A DNA stretch of 9,619 bases. It comes from Desulfoplanes sp. (lineage in GTDB: Bacteria; Desulfobacterota; Desulfovibrionia; Desulfovibrionales; Desulfomicrobiaceae). Position numbers and translations under genes: made by a program. The stretch lies in NCBI GenBank assembly GCA_028708105.1, contig JAQVZR010000038.1, positions 1 through 9,619 of the forward strand, in the 5' to 3' direction. Shown here one piece after another: positions 1 through 6,909 of this stretch. A model generated the notes under the pieces. It was not told where the DNA came from. It searched no databases and worked only from the letters and a program-made list of their open reading frames with translations. The first letter of the stretch is position 1, and each line of letters begins with the position of its first letter.

Positions 1-2
1 CC

Positions 3-119
3 CTTACTTCTACTAAGGCGGTTACGATCCATTGGGGCGACGGAACTACAAGCGAAGACGTTTACGGCGAAAACGTAACAGTTACCCACACCTATACAAA
101 CAACGGCGTTTATTTCATT
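3..119 (+). CDS. PKD-domain fragment, partial at both ends
   Basis: Reading the plus strand from base 3 gives a continuous peptide without stop that has the hallmarks of a PKD (polycystic kidney disease) beta-sandwich domain: the WGDGT core at bases 33-47, then HTY at 87-95 and GVYFI at 105-119, with the usual spacing between them. PKD domains occur in secreted or surface proteins and proteases of bacteria and archaea and serve in protein-protein or carbohydrate contact. No start codon is visible, so the gene would begin left of the window. After about base 119 the frame stays open to a TGA at 234-236, but the peptide there is only the antisense of the neighbouring SurA-like gene, so the true PKD coding sequence ends abruptly at the junction. 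It is either a remnant joined by rearrangement or foreign sequence joined in assembly. The domain call is fairly secure; the parent protein is unknown. Confidence 0.6.
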
Positions 120-407
120 GGTCACAGCCAGGCCTTCCTGAATCAGGGTCTGCTGGATCAGAATCTGCAAAATCATATTGCCAAGAACAGCACCGTACTC
201 GGAACGAAGAGATTCCACGTCAAAATCGTTGGATGAGGACCAGTCCATATAATGGAGATCATACCCGGACTTGAGTTCGGAAAGATATATGGGTTCACCA
301 TTGATCCGGGCCACAACCCCGGGCTGGGATTCACCCTGGCCACATCCTGACACGGCAAGGAGCAACGCCAGCATTATCCCCAAAAGATACGTCTTTTTCC
401 CCATCAT
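114..407 (-). CDS. SurA-type peptidyl-prolyl isomerase lipoprotein, 3' part missing
   Basis: The minus strand from ATG 407 encodes a lipoprotein signal peptide (MMGKKTYLLGIMLALLLAVSGC) with a lipobox-like VSGC at about residues 20-23, then VVARINGEPIYLSELK, the typical opening of the SurA N-terminal chaperone domain, followed by amphipathic helices that end in QEGLAVTNE. Members of this family are periplasmic folding factors that usually carry one parvulin domain after this region; none is present here because the sequence changes at about base 111-119. The frame stays open to the window edge, but those last ~38 codons do not look like SurA and are antisense to a PKD-like reading frame. The gene lies 78 bp after mfd on the same strand with no terminator between, so the two are probably co-transcribed. 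There is no strong Shine-Dalgarno site; an in-frame ATG at 428 is an alternative start, but 407 puts a normal positively charged signal-peptide N-terminus first. The adjacent ATG at 404 would serve equally well. Confidence 0.75.
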
Positions 408-485
408 TGCACAATCCAATCCATGCATCCAACAGCATTTTCACCGGGATGCACACGACCAGGCATCCTCACATTGTTCAGAAAG

Positions 486-3400
486 TCAGACATGAGCATT
501 CTGCGGCACAAGATCCTCCACCAACCCATCCACAACAAGGTTGACCGCATGCATGCAGACGGCAATAGATTGATTGTCCTGCCAGCGCAACTCCAATTTT
601 CCCGGGGGAACCAACCGTGCGCTGTCCTGATGCGCACTCACCCATTGCACCAGATCCAAAGGATTCACAGGGCTGTCCGTTGCATCCCAGGTGAGTGCAA
701 GCTTGTTGGCATACACATCGACTTTCACGATCCCCAACGGTTTAATCTTTTGTTTGAGTTTTAAAATTTCAATAAACGTTTCAAACGGTTCAGGAAAATG
801 TCCAAAACGATCCTTAATTTCCTGGGCGATGGCATCCATGTCCTGGTCTGTGGCACATAAAGCAAGCACCTTGTAATAGTGCAGACGTTCCGAAGCATCT
901 GTCATATACGCTTCGGGAATATGGGCAGGAACCCCCATATGCAGTTCAGGCTCCCGGATTTCACGGAGAGGCTCGCCTTTCATGCGCTGAACCTCTTCCT
1001 CCAGGATTTCCAGAAACATATCCAGCCCCACCTTGCCAATGGTTCCGGACTGCACTTCCCCCAGGATATTCCCCGCGCCACGGAGTCGGAGGTCTTCCAT
1101 GGCCACCTGAAACCCGGCACCCAGATAATCCATATCCAGAATAACCTTGAGCCGTTTACGAGCCTGGGGCTGGATGTCCTCAAGGGAAGGGATGATAAAA
1201 TAGGCATAGGCCTGTTCTCGGGAACGCCCCACCCTGCCGCGCAGCTGATACAACTGTCCCAGCCCGAACATCTGGGCCTGGTCAACAATAAGGGTGTTGG
1301 CTCTGGGAAAATCAAGGCCGGATTCGATAATCGAGGTACACACCAGGACATCCAGCTCTCTGTGCCAGAACTTATGCATGGTATTCTCAAGGTCTTTGGC
1401 CGCCATCTGACCATGGGCCGTAGCCACCCGAGCCTCAGGAACCAGGGATTGCACGAAATCTCTGACCCGCTCCAGCCCCTGAACCCGGTTGTAGACCCAA
1501 AAGACCTGCCCCATACGCCCCAGCTCCCGTTCCAGGATGACCCGCAACTCCACGGGATTTTTTTCCATCAGGGCTGTTTTCACGGCCTTGCGTTCCAGAG
1601 GAGGGGTCTCAATGATGCTCAGCCCCCGGATTCCCGAAAGAGACAACTGCAGGGTCCGGGGAATGGGGGTTGCCGTCAGGGTCAGGACATCCACGTTCTG
1701 CTTGAGCTTTTTGAGCCGCTCTTTGTCTTTGACCCCGAAACGCTGTTCTTCATCCAGAATGAGCAGAGAGAGGCCGGGCAACGAAATATCCCGAGAAAGA
1801 AGACGATGGGTGCCAATGAGGATGTCCACTTCCCCCCGCTTGGCGGCCTGAACAATAAGCTGCTGTTTTTGTTTGGGCACAAACCGCGAGAGCATGGCCA
1901 CACGCACGGAAAAATCCTCCATACGCTGGCGAAAATTCTGATAATGCTGCTCAGCCAGAACCGTTGTGGGGCACAACAGGGCCACCTGTTTGCCATCCAC
2001 CACGGCCCGGAAAGCCGCACGCAGGGCGACTTCTGTTTTGCCAAAGCCGACATCCCCGCAGACCAGACGATCCATAGGCGTCGAACTTTCCATATCCGCA
2101 ATAACATCATGGATGGCCTGTTCCTGATCCCTGGTTTCTTCAAACCCGAAACTGGCCTCGAATTCCCAATACATTTCAGGACAGGGGCCGTAGGAATATC
2201 CCTTAGTGACCGTCCGCAAAGCATACATTTCAACCAGATCCTGAGCGATCTTTTCAATGGCCTTGCGGACCCTGGCCTTGCTTTTTGTCCATCCGGTCCC
2301 ACCCAGACGATCCAGGGCAATACTCTTTCCTTCGGGCCCCTTATATTTCTGAACCATGCCCATACGGTCCACAGGCAGGTATAATTTATCGTCGTTGGCA
2401 TACTGCAAAACCAGATAGTCATTGGCCACGGCTCCGGTCTGCATATGGATCAGTCCCCCGAATCTGGCCAGACCGTAATCACGGTGGATCAAAAAGTCCT
2501 CGGGCACAATATCATTAAAACTTTTCAGCCCCTTGAAATCGCGCCCCTTGCCCGGGATGATCCGTTTGGTCTCACTCGGCTGCAGAACATCTTCGGAAAG
2601 GATGAGCAGGCTGTTCCAATGCACCCGCATTCCTTTTGTCAGCGGTGAGATCAGAGCAAAAAGACCTTGCTGGCTGTGTGCATACGAAAGATGGAAAGAA
2701 AGGCCTTCCTGATCGGCAAAGGAGAGGAAACGCTTGCGGGAATGTGCTGAATGGAAACAAAGAACAATTTGTTTGAAGGATTGTCGCCATTCCCTCAAGC
2801 CATCCATGAGACTTTTCAAAGGCCGTTTCTTCTTTTCAGGTTCCCAAAAAAGATCATCAAAGGAGGTTACCGGCTCTTCAAGAAGTTCGAGCCCTGCATC
2901 CCGATGGCCCATCACCAGGGACTCAAAAAGGATGTGCGAGCGATCAAGCCATGTTTTCCGGGCCTGACCCATGGTCTGGAGCACAGAACCAACGGGCCAT
3001 TTTCGGCCGGGATGGGTCAAATAATCTTTCCAGGACCATTCATGTTCTTCAAGACGAGAACGGGTGTCCGTGGCCCCGGCGAGGAAAAAAACCGTATCTG
3101 AAGAAAACCATGAATGGAGGCCCACGGGATTTTTATAAAACATTCCCGGTGGGATAAACAGTTCATTCTTTTCCAGGGACAGGGTGAGTTCCTTCAGGGT
3201 CGCGTCGTCCAGTTCTCCTGAGGTCCGCAGATACTGCCATTTCTCAAGGGCATCCTGACGGTAGGCATAATCCTGGAGTGCGGGCGTGCACGGGAGCACC
3301 AGCAGCTGGTCCAGTTCCATTCTGGAACGCTGGGAAAGAGGCTCGAAAAGGCGCAGGTTTTCCAGCAGGTCACCAAAAAATTCCATGCGCACAGGCAAGT

Positions 3401-3941
3401 CATAACCCGGGCAGGCAATATCCAGAATATCACCACGCAGAGCCATTTCCCCGATCTTGGAAACCATGGAAACACGCTCATATCCCCAGTCGGTAAATTT
3501 TTCCAGAAGATGCTCGGGAGAATGCTCTTCCCCGGGGATAAGATAGATATTCTGTTCGTTGACAACGTCCCTTGGGGGCCACTTGGGAAGCAGATTGCCC
3601 ACGGGCAATAAAATACCTTTTCCCTTACCCCCCTGGGTCAGAGAAAAAAACGACGCCCAGCGCTCACCCCAGTCATGCCGGGTATCTTTACCTGGAGTAC
3701 AGGCCGGAAAAACCACCCATTGTTTTTCCCAGAATTCAGTGCTCTCCGTGTCTACTGCAAACAACTGTACCAAGGCCTTGTACAGATTGATTTCCGCAGC
3801 CGAGGACAGAAGAATGACCACTGTTTTACCCTGGGAAACAAGATGCTGGGCCAGTAACACATGGGTCGCGGGCCCACTCTTATAAACCCGATGGATACCG
3901 GAATCGTCAAAAAGATGGGTGGCTGGAGGTAAAATAAGCAC
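486..3941 (-). CDS. mfd: Transcription-repair coupling factor Mfd (TRCF)
   Basis: Mfd is the ATP-driven DNA translocase that pushes stalled RNA polymerase off lesions and recruits UvrA for nucleotide excision repair. The 1151-aa product has the full family length (E. coli 1148). In order: a UvrB-like N-terminal region that binds UvrA (about 1-340), a CarD-like RNA-polymerase-interacting domain (about 478-545, around FLIHRDYGLARFGG), two RecA-like translocase domains with Walker A GDVGFGKT (Lys635), the DEEQ box (730-733), LTATPIPRTL and the motif VI stretch GRVGRS (902-907), and the C-terminal TRCF domain that masks the UvrA site (about 1000-1110). The start is GTG 3941, preceded by AGGA seven bases upstream. 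The next gene downstream, 78 bp away, is the SurA-like lipoprotein. Upstream lies a strong hairpin only 27 bp from the start codon. No frameshift or missing motif is visible. Confidence 0.97.
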   Translation of the reverse strand: MLILPPATHLFDDSGIHRVYKSGPATHVLLAQHLVSQGKTVVILLSSAAEINLYKALVQLFAVDTESTEFWEKQWVVFPACTPGKDTRHDWGERWASFFSLTQGGKGKGILLPVGNLLPKWPPRDVVNEQNIYLIPGEEHSPEHLLEKFTDWGYERVSMVSKIGEMALRGDILDIACPGYDLPVRMEFFGDLLENLRLFEPLSQRSRMELDQLLVLPCTPALQDYAYRQDALEKWQYLRTSGELDDATLKELTLSLEKNELFIPPGMFYKNPVGLHSWFSSDTVFFLAGATDTRSRLEEHEWSWKDYLTHPGRKWPVGSVLQTMGQARKTWLDRSHILFESLVMGHRDAGLELLEEPVTSFDDLFWEPEKKKRPLKSLMDGLREWRQSFKQIVLCFHSAHSRKRFLSFADQEGLSFHLSYAHSQQGLFALISPLTKGMRVHWNSLLILSEDVLQPSETKRIIPGKGRDFKGLKSFNDIVPEDFLIHRDYGLARFGGLIHMQTGAVANDYLVLQYANDDKLYLPVDRMGMVQKYKGPEGKSIALDRLGGTGWTKSKARVRKAIEKIAQDLVEMYALRTVTKGYSYGPCPEMYWEFEASFGFEETRDQEQAIHDVIADMESSTPMDRLVCGDVGFGKTEVALRAAFRAVVDGKQVALLCPTTVLAEQHYQNFRQRMEDFSVRVAMLSRFVPKQKQQLIVQAAKRGEVDILIGTHRLLSRDISLPGLSLLILDEEQRFGVKDKERLKKLKQNVDVLTLTATPIPRTLQLSLSGIRGLSIIETPPLERKAVKTALMEKNPVELRVILERELGRMGQVFWVYNRVQGLERVRDFVQSLVPEARVATAHGQMAAKDLENTMHKFWHRELDVLVCTSIIESGLDFPRANTLIVDQAQMFGLGQLYQLRGRVGRSREQAYAYFIIPSLEDIQPQARKRLKVILDMDYLGAGFQVAMEDLRLRGAGNILGEVQSGTIGKVGLDMFLEILEEEVQRMKGEPLREIREPELHMGVPAHIPEAYMTDASERLHYYKVLALCATDQDMDAIAQEIKDRFGHFPEPFETFIEILKLKQKIKPLGIVKVDVYANKLALTWDATDSPVNPLDLVQWVSAHQDSARLVPPGKLELRWQDNQSIAVCMHAVNLVVDGLVEDLVPQNAHV

Positions 3942-3968
3942 AAGCTAATCCTGGCAACAGTATGACAC

Positions 3969-4006
3969 GCAAAGGCCGCCTTGAAATATTCAAGGACGGC
4001 CTTTGC
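3969..4006. terminator. 17-bp hairpin upstream of mfd, terminator-like
   Basis: Two arms (3969-3985 and 3989-4006) pair over 17 bp with one bulged A at 3996 and a 3-base loop; the stem includes AAGGCCG/CGGCCTT. On the plus strand it is followed by TTTGCATTTT, a weak T tract; on the minus strand the T tract is poorer. The simplest reading is the end of the cheW transcript arriving from the right, but the hairpin is about 195 bp past the cheW stop and only 27 bp before the mfd start, so it could also shape the mfd leader. Direction is not settled. Confidence 0.45.
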
Positions 4007-4012
4007 ATTTTG

Positions 4013-4193
4013 GGGTTGTTCGCCGATCCGTAATCATTGTCGTCCCTTGAGTCTATGGGCAAGGGAGTTCTCCTACGGCAATAAGGCAGAAGATACTAAC
4101 AATAGGTACTGCGGAGAAGATATGGCACTATCCAGATGCCATCTAACGGACCAGGAGCACGCGTGACCTGCATACCAGATTCCTGACCCGGGT
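4013..4193 (+). ncRNA. Candidate structured RNA, possibly 6S-like
   Basis: The gap between mfd and cheW has no credible protein but folds into nested helices: an outer GGGTT/GACCC pair (4013-4017 with 4185-4189), TCCGT/ACGGA (4027-4031 with 4146-4150), a CCCTTG/CAAGGG hairpin (4044-4049 with 4060-4065), TTCTCC/GGAGAA (4068-4073 with 4113-4118) enclosing GCAG/CTGC, and ATGGCA/TGCCAT (4122-4127 with 4137-4142). On the plus strand, GTTCGC (4018-4023) and CCCTTGAGTCTAT (4044-4056, 10 of 13 bases like the CCCCTGAGCCGAT segment of E. coli 6S RNA) stand at a 6S-like order and spacing, and the ~180-base length fits 6S, which binds the sigma70 RNA polymerase holoenzyme. A TTGAAA box at 3981-3986 could be part of a promoter. 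The outer helices are short and I could not rebuild the full 6S fold, and the stems also form on the minus strand. Ends and strand are tentative. Confidence 0.38.
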
Positions 4194-4200
4194 TCATCAT

Positions 4201-4677
4201 TTATACTTCGCCCAGAACGGACTTTTCTTCTCTGGAAAGGAGACGGTTCAAATCAAGCATGATCAGCAACCGATCATCCAGCTTGCCCACACCGCTGATA
4301 TATTCAGAATCCAGTCCGGAAATGACCGGAGGTGGCAGCTCAATGGTCCCGGCTGGAATCCGGAGCACTTCCGAAACGGAATCAACTACAAATCCAACAA
4401 TCATCTGCTTGACTTCAATAACAATGATCCGCGTTTTCTTGTCGTGCTCTTTGGCCTGAAGACCAAAACGAAGCCGCAGATCAATAACCGGAATAACCTT
4501 GCCACGGAGATTGATCACCCCCTCGACAAAATCTGGAGCATTAGGAACTCTGGTGATCTCACGCATGCGGATAATTTCCTGAACCTGGAGAATCTCAACG
4601 CCGAAGTCCTCTTCCCCGATGCTGAAGGTGACCAACTGAAGAAGCCCTTCATCCTTGCGTACGCCCTCTTCTGCCAT
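4201..4677 (-). CDS. cheW: Chemotaxis adaptor protein CheW
   Basis: CheW is the cytoplasmic adaptor that couples chemoreceptors to the histidine kinase CheA. The 158-aa product is a single CheW/SH3-like domain from about residue 12 to 150, with the signature blocks LVTFSIGEEDFGVEI, VPNAPDFVEGVINLRGKVIPV, IGFVVDSVSEVLR-like (here MIVGFVVDSVSEVLRI) and a terminal ISGVGKLDDRLLIMLDL; the conserved INLRG and DSV segments are intact. The length is normal for free-standing CheW. The ATG at 4677 has an excellent AGGAGG eight bases upstream. It stands alone here, with no cheA, receptor or cheB/R gene in the window, which is common for the CheW paralogues of Desulfovibrio relatives. A matching promoter lies about 50 bp upstream, and the gene diverges from the small plus-strand gene starting at 4948. 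Confidence 0.96.
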   Translation of the reverse strand: MAEEGVRKDEGLLQLVTFSIGEEDFGVEILQVQEIIRMREITRVPNAPDFVEGVINLRGKVIPVIDLRLRFGLQAKEHDKKTRIIVIEVKQMIVGFVVDSVSEVLRIPAGTIELPPPVISGLDSEYISGVGKLDDRLLIMLDLNRLLSREEKSVLGEV

Positions 4678-4724
4678 GGAGTATTCCTCCTGATTGGATT
4701 GGATGAGTCAAAAGATATCCGGCG

Positions 4725-4753
4725 TTCATAAAAGTAAAACAGGTTTTAATCAA
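4725..4753 (-). promoter_or_regulatory. Predicted sigma70 promoter of cheW
   Basis: On the minus strand TTGATT (4748-4753) and TATGAA (4725-4730) are 17 bp apart, each matching 4 of 6 consensus bases. This would start transcription near 4718 and leave a leader of about 40 bases before the cheW start, which contains the AGGAGG site. Confidence 0.5.
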
Positions 4754-4877
4754 CACGCAAAAACGGGTTCCCCAACCAGTGTATGGGGCCAGCAGCAGGG
4801 AAGTGCCAGACACCGCCCGCAAGCCTTGCCCCGCCCTTCCTTTCCAGCCCCTGCGGGATAAACAGAAGCAAAAGATA

Positions 4878-4906
4878 TTGCCAAAGCTGACATCTTCAGT
4901 CATAAT
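4878..4906 (+). promoter_or_regulatory. Predicted sigma70 promoter of the 74-aa gene
   Basis: TTGCCA (4878-4883) and CATAAT (4901-4906) each match 5 of 6 consensus bases with an ideal 17-bp spacer. Transcription would start near 4913, giving a short leader of about 35 bases that ends in the GAGGAGG ribosome site. This is one of the clearest promoters in the window. Together with the cheW promoter it makes 4678-4947 a divergent control region; I see nothing else in that stretch. Confidence 0.65.
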
Positions 4907-4947
4907 TTATTGTAAAGCATACTTATTTTGAGGAGGAATTCCCCTAT

Positions 4948-5172
4948 ATGGCACAACGTATCCCTGCAGGTCTTCACACAGTGTTAGAAGATGAAATTAA
5001 AATCCTGGGCAATGATGAACTCCTCGACTGTTGGGAACAAAGTCAGTTTCTTGAAGTCTACATGGAGGGAGAACCCATGGATGCCATCCGTTCCAACGCC
5101 TACGAACGGATCATTATCCAAGAACTCCAATTGCGAAAATGCCAACACCCGCACTCATTGGCCTCTCGATAA
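4948..5172 (+). CDS. Small conserved-type protein of unknown function (74 aa)
   Basis: I do not recognise a named family. The 74-aa product is acidic and soluble, with no signal peptide or membrane segment. It looks helical throughout: a first helix around EDEIKILGNDELLDCWEQ, a second around EVYMEGEPMDAIRSNAYERIIIQELQLRK, and a loose tail. Two cysteines (about residues 29 and 65) are too far apart to be a CxxC metal knuckle. Support that it is a real gene: a strong GAGGAGG site 11 bases before the ATG, a near-consensus promoter at 4878-4906, and a perfect terminator beginning two bases after its stop, so it forms a complete single-gene transcription unit. It diverges from cheW and converges on ugd, neither of which gives a functional hint. 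The compact helical, acidic form would suit a small regulatory or protein-binding partner, but that is a guess. Confidence 0.8.
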   Translation: MAQRIPAGLHTVLEDEIKILGNDELLDCWEQSQFLEVYMEGEPMDAIRSNAYERIIIQELQLRKCQHPHSLASR

Positions 5173-5173
5173 C

Positions 5174-5213
5174 GTGCCAAAAAATCCCGGACATGTCCGG
5201 GATTTTTTGGCAC
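5174..5213. terminator. Perfect 40-bp palindrome, bidirectional terminator
   Basis: The left half GTGCCAAAAAATCCCGGACA is followed exactly by its reverse complement, so an A6/T6 pair flanks the CCCGGACA/TGTCCGGG core. Each strand has a GC-rich stem followed by six T residues, the layout of a rho-independent terminator working both ways. It begins two bases after the stop of the 74-aa gene and lies 24 bases beyond the ugd stop on the other strand, so it ends both convergent transcripts. Confidence 0.95.
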
Positions 5214-5237
5214 TCCCACTACCGAACAAAAAACATC

Positions 5238-6575
5238 CTACTTCGGATCTGGCCGCCCAATACAAAAATAGGCAAAGCCCATCTCTGCCATCAAATCAGG
5301 TGCATAAAGATTCCGGCCGTCAAAAATAAGCGGTGCCTCCAGCTCTTTTTTGATCTTCCCAAAATCAGGATTACGGAACTGGTTCCATTCTGTGACCACG
5401 GCCAGAGCCTGAGCGCCTGCCAGTGCTTCATATTCATCCTCGACAATTTCAACCAGCGTATTATCCGCCAGCAGCCTTCTGGTCTTTTCTCCGGCAACAG
5501 GATCAAAGGCCTTGATCCGCATCCCCGCAGCCGTCAATTCCCGGATCATTTCCAGCGAAGAAGCCTCTCGGGTGTCATCAGTATTGGCCTTGAAAGCCAG
5601 TCCCCACAGAGCCAGCGTCTTGCCTGCAACCCCCCCCTGATCGGCAAAATATTTTTCAATTTTCCGGGACAAGGAGGTCTTCTGACGGTCGTTTACATCA
5701 TCAACAGCCTGGAGCAACTGCGGTTCATAGGCATATTCACCGGCAGTACCGATCAAGGCCTTGACGTCCTTGGGAAAACAGGACCCGCCATAACCGACTC
5801 CGGGGTAGATAAACTGATATCCGATCCGACTATCCGACCCGATTCCGGCCCGAACATCCCGGACATCAGCACCCACCAGTTCACAGATATTAGCCACCTC
5901 GTTGATAAAAGAAATTTTGGTAGCCAACATGCAGTTGGCAGCATATTTCGTCATTTCAGCACTGCGAATCCCCATGACAATAACCTTTTCACGGCTGCGG
6001 GCAAAGGGGGCATACAATGCCTTGAGAAGTTCCGCAGTACGCACGTTATCGGTACCGACAATCACCCGATCCGGCTTTAAGAAATCGTTGATGGCGTCGC
6101 CTTCCTTCAGAAATTCAGGATTGGAGACCACATCAAATTCCAACGATTCTCCCCGAGTATCCAACTCCCCACGTATAATTTCCCGAACCTTGTCAGCCGT
6201 ACCCACCGGCACAGTGGATTTATCCACAATAACCTTGTACCCCTGCATTTTCTGCCCGACAGTGACTGCCACCTGGTGAACATAGGAAAGGTCTGCCGAA
6301 CCATCTTCCCGCGGGGGGGTCCCCACGCAGATAAACACGAACAGGGCGTCCTTGAGGCCTTCATCCATTGCCGTGGTAAAACGAAGACGTCCTTCGGCAT
6401 AGTTGCGGATCACAAGCTCTTCAAGACCGGGTTCAAAGATATGCACCTGGCCGCTTTGTAATTTTTCAATAACCTGCGGATTCACATCCACACAGCAGAC
6501 GTTGTTCCCCATCTCTGCAAAACACGCAGCAGATACAAGCCCAACATAGCCAGTGCCCACGATACAGATATTCAT
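5238..6575 (-). CDS. ugd: UDP-glucose 6-dehydrogenase
   Basis: Oxidises UDP-glucose to UDP-glucuronate with two NAD+, in the cytoplasm, supplying precursors for exopolysaccharide, capsule or modified lipopolysaccharide. The 445-aa product matches the family length. The Rossmann motif GTGYVG is at residues 7-12, the first NAD-domain block ends with [10 protein letters not shown] and STVPVGT (about 120-126), then [11 protein letters not shown], the central helix domain, the catalytic cysteine in [11 protein letters not shown] (Cys266), and the C-terminal UDP-binding domain with [12 protein letters not shown]. The family distinguishes glucose from mannose or acetamido sugars poorly by eye, but the NPEFLKEG and GGSCFPKD forms favour UDP-glucose. 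ATG 6575 opens directly into the Rossmann strand and has AAGGAG 11 bases upstream. The frame continues open to 6758, but that extension has no family counterpart and contains the predicted promoter. It stands alone, with no glycosyltransferase neighbour. Confidence 0.95.
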   Translation of the reverse strand: MNICIVGTGYVGLVSAACFAEMGNNVCCVDVNPQVIEKLQSGQVHIFEPGLEELVIRNYAEGRLRFTTAMDEGLKDALFVFICVGTPPREDGSADLSYVHQVAVTVGQKMQGYKVIVDKSTVPVGTADKVREIIRGELDTRGESLEFDVVSNPEFLKEGDAINDFLKPDRVIVGTDNVRTAELLKALYAPFARSREKVIVMGIRSAEMTKYAANCMLATKISFINEVANICELVGADVRDVRAGIGSDSRIGYQFIYPGVGYGGSCFPKDVKALIGTAGEYAYEPQLLQAVDDVNDRQKTSLSRKIEKYFADQGGVAGKTLALWGLAFKANTDDTREASSLEMIRELTAAGMRIKAFDPVAGEKTRRLLADNTLVEIVEDEYEALAGAQALAVVTEWNQFRNPDFGKIKKELEAPLIFDGRNLYAPDLMAEMGFAYFCIGRPDPK

Positions 6576-6675
6576 CGTATGTATTGCTCCTTGTTCAAGG
6601 CGACGCCTTAGTAAAGAATGTATTTCCAGCACCCGATTTTCCTTGCTGAAATGCTCTTGGATAGCTTCGGGTCTG

Positions 6676-6684
6676 AGTATAGCA
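6676..6684 (-). promoter_or_regulatory. Extended -10 promoter candidate for ugd
   Basis: The minus strand reads TGCTATACT, an extended -10 element (TGnTATACT, 5 of 6 in the hexamer; hexamer at 6676-6681). No good -35 box lies at the usual distance, which extended -10 promoters tolerate. Transcription would begin near 6669 and leave a leader of about 94 bases before the ATG at 6575, supporting that start over the longer frame. Confidence 0.45.
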
Positions 6685-6824
6685 AAATTTGATCCGGAAG
6701 GCCTACCAGAAGTCCTTATTCCTTTGCAACCCTGGCCATGAGCCGATCCCGGCGCCAAAGACTATATTTGAAAAAAATATATCATTTTTTCTTCTTTACT
6801 TTTTTGAGGCATATTGGCTATCTT

Positions 6825-6830
6825 TATAAT
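6825..6830 (+). promoter_or_regulatory. Consensus -10 box upstream of the usp gene
   Basis: A perfect TATAAT lies in a strongly AT-rich stretch (about 6765-6850). TTGAGG at 6804-6809 is a possible -35 box but with a 15-bp spacer; a shifted TTTTGA gives 17 bp with a poor match. Transcription would begin near 6837 and the leader of about 73 bases carries the tandem repeat. The weak -35 suggests that an activator may help. Confidence 0.5.
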
Positions 6831-6856
6831 AAAATATAAGAAAAAATTCCCTGAAC

Positions 6857-6888
6857 AACGATATCGTTAACCAAAACGTTAACCAAAA
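6857..6888 (+). repeat. Palindrome plus two tandem 12-bp repeats in the usp leader
   Basis: CGTTAACCAAAA occurs twice in direct succession (6865-6876 and 6877-6888), and the first copy overlaps a perfect 12-bp palindrome AACGATATCGTT (6857-6868). Each repeat holds the palindrome GTTAAC. The set sits 21-53 bases upstream of the usp start codon, downstream of the TATAAT box, where a repressor or activator could bind; an RNA role in the leader is the alternative. Confidence 0.6.
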
Positions 6889-6909
6889 CCACGACTCAAG
6901 GAGCTTTTC

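Noticed and set aside
879..2384. 501-codon open frame on the plus strand inside mfd
   Set aside because: It is exactly antisense to an intact, highly conserved mfd; its peptide has no domain-like pattern, and long antisense frames are expected from the codon bias of such a gene.
3981..4166. 61-codon plus-strand frame between mfd and cheW
   Set aside because: It begins inside the hairpin without a ribosome site, and the region is better explained by RNA pairing.
4013..4193. tRNA, tmRNA or SRP RNA in the mfd-cheW gap
   Set aside because: No T-arm GGTTC-AA consensus in the right context, no CCA-type acceptor stem, no tag-peptide frame, and no GGAAGCAGC SRP core.
4868..4890. Sigma54-like TTTGGC...TTTTGC on the minus strand upstream of cheW
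   Set aside because: The GG and GC elements are 11 bases apart instead of the required 10, the site is nearly 200 bp from cheW, and a better sigma70 match lies closer.
4649..4903. 84-codon minus-strand frame upstream of and overlapping cheW
   Set aside because: It overlaps the cheW start and ribosome site, lacks its own ribosome site, and its peptide is of mixed, non-family composition.
5139..6080. 313-codon plus-strand frame across the terminator and ugd
   Set aside because: It reads through the bidirectional terminator and is antisense to conserved ugd blocks; no ribosome site or recognisable motif.
6576..6758. N-terminal extension of ugd by 61 residues
   Set aside because: The residues are not family-like, the Rossmann strand starts at the ATG at 6575 with a ribosome site, and the extended -10 promoter lies within the extension.
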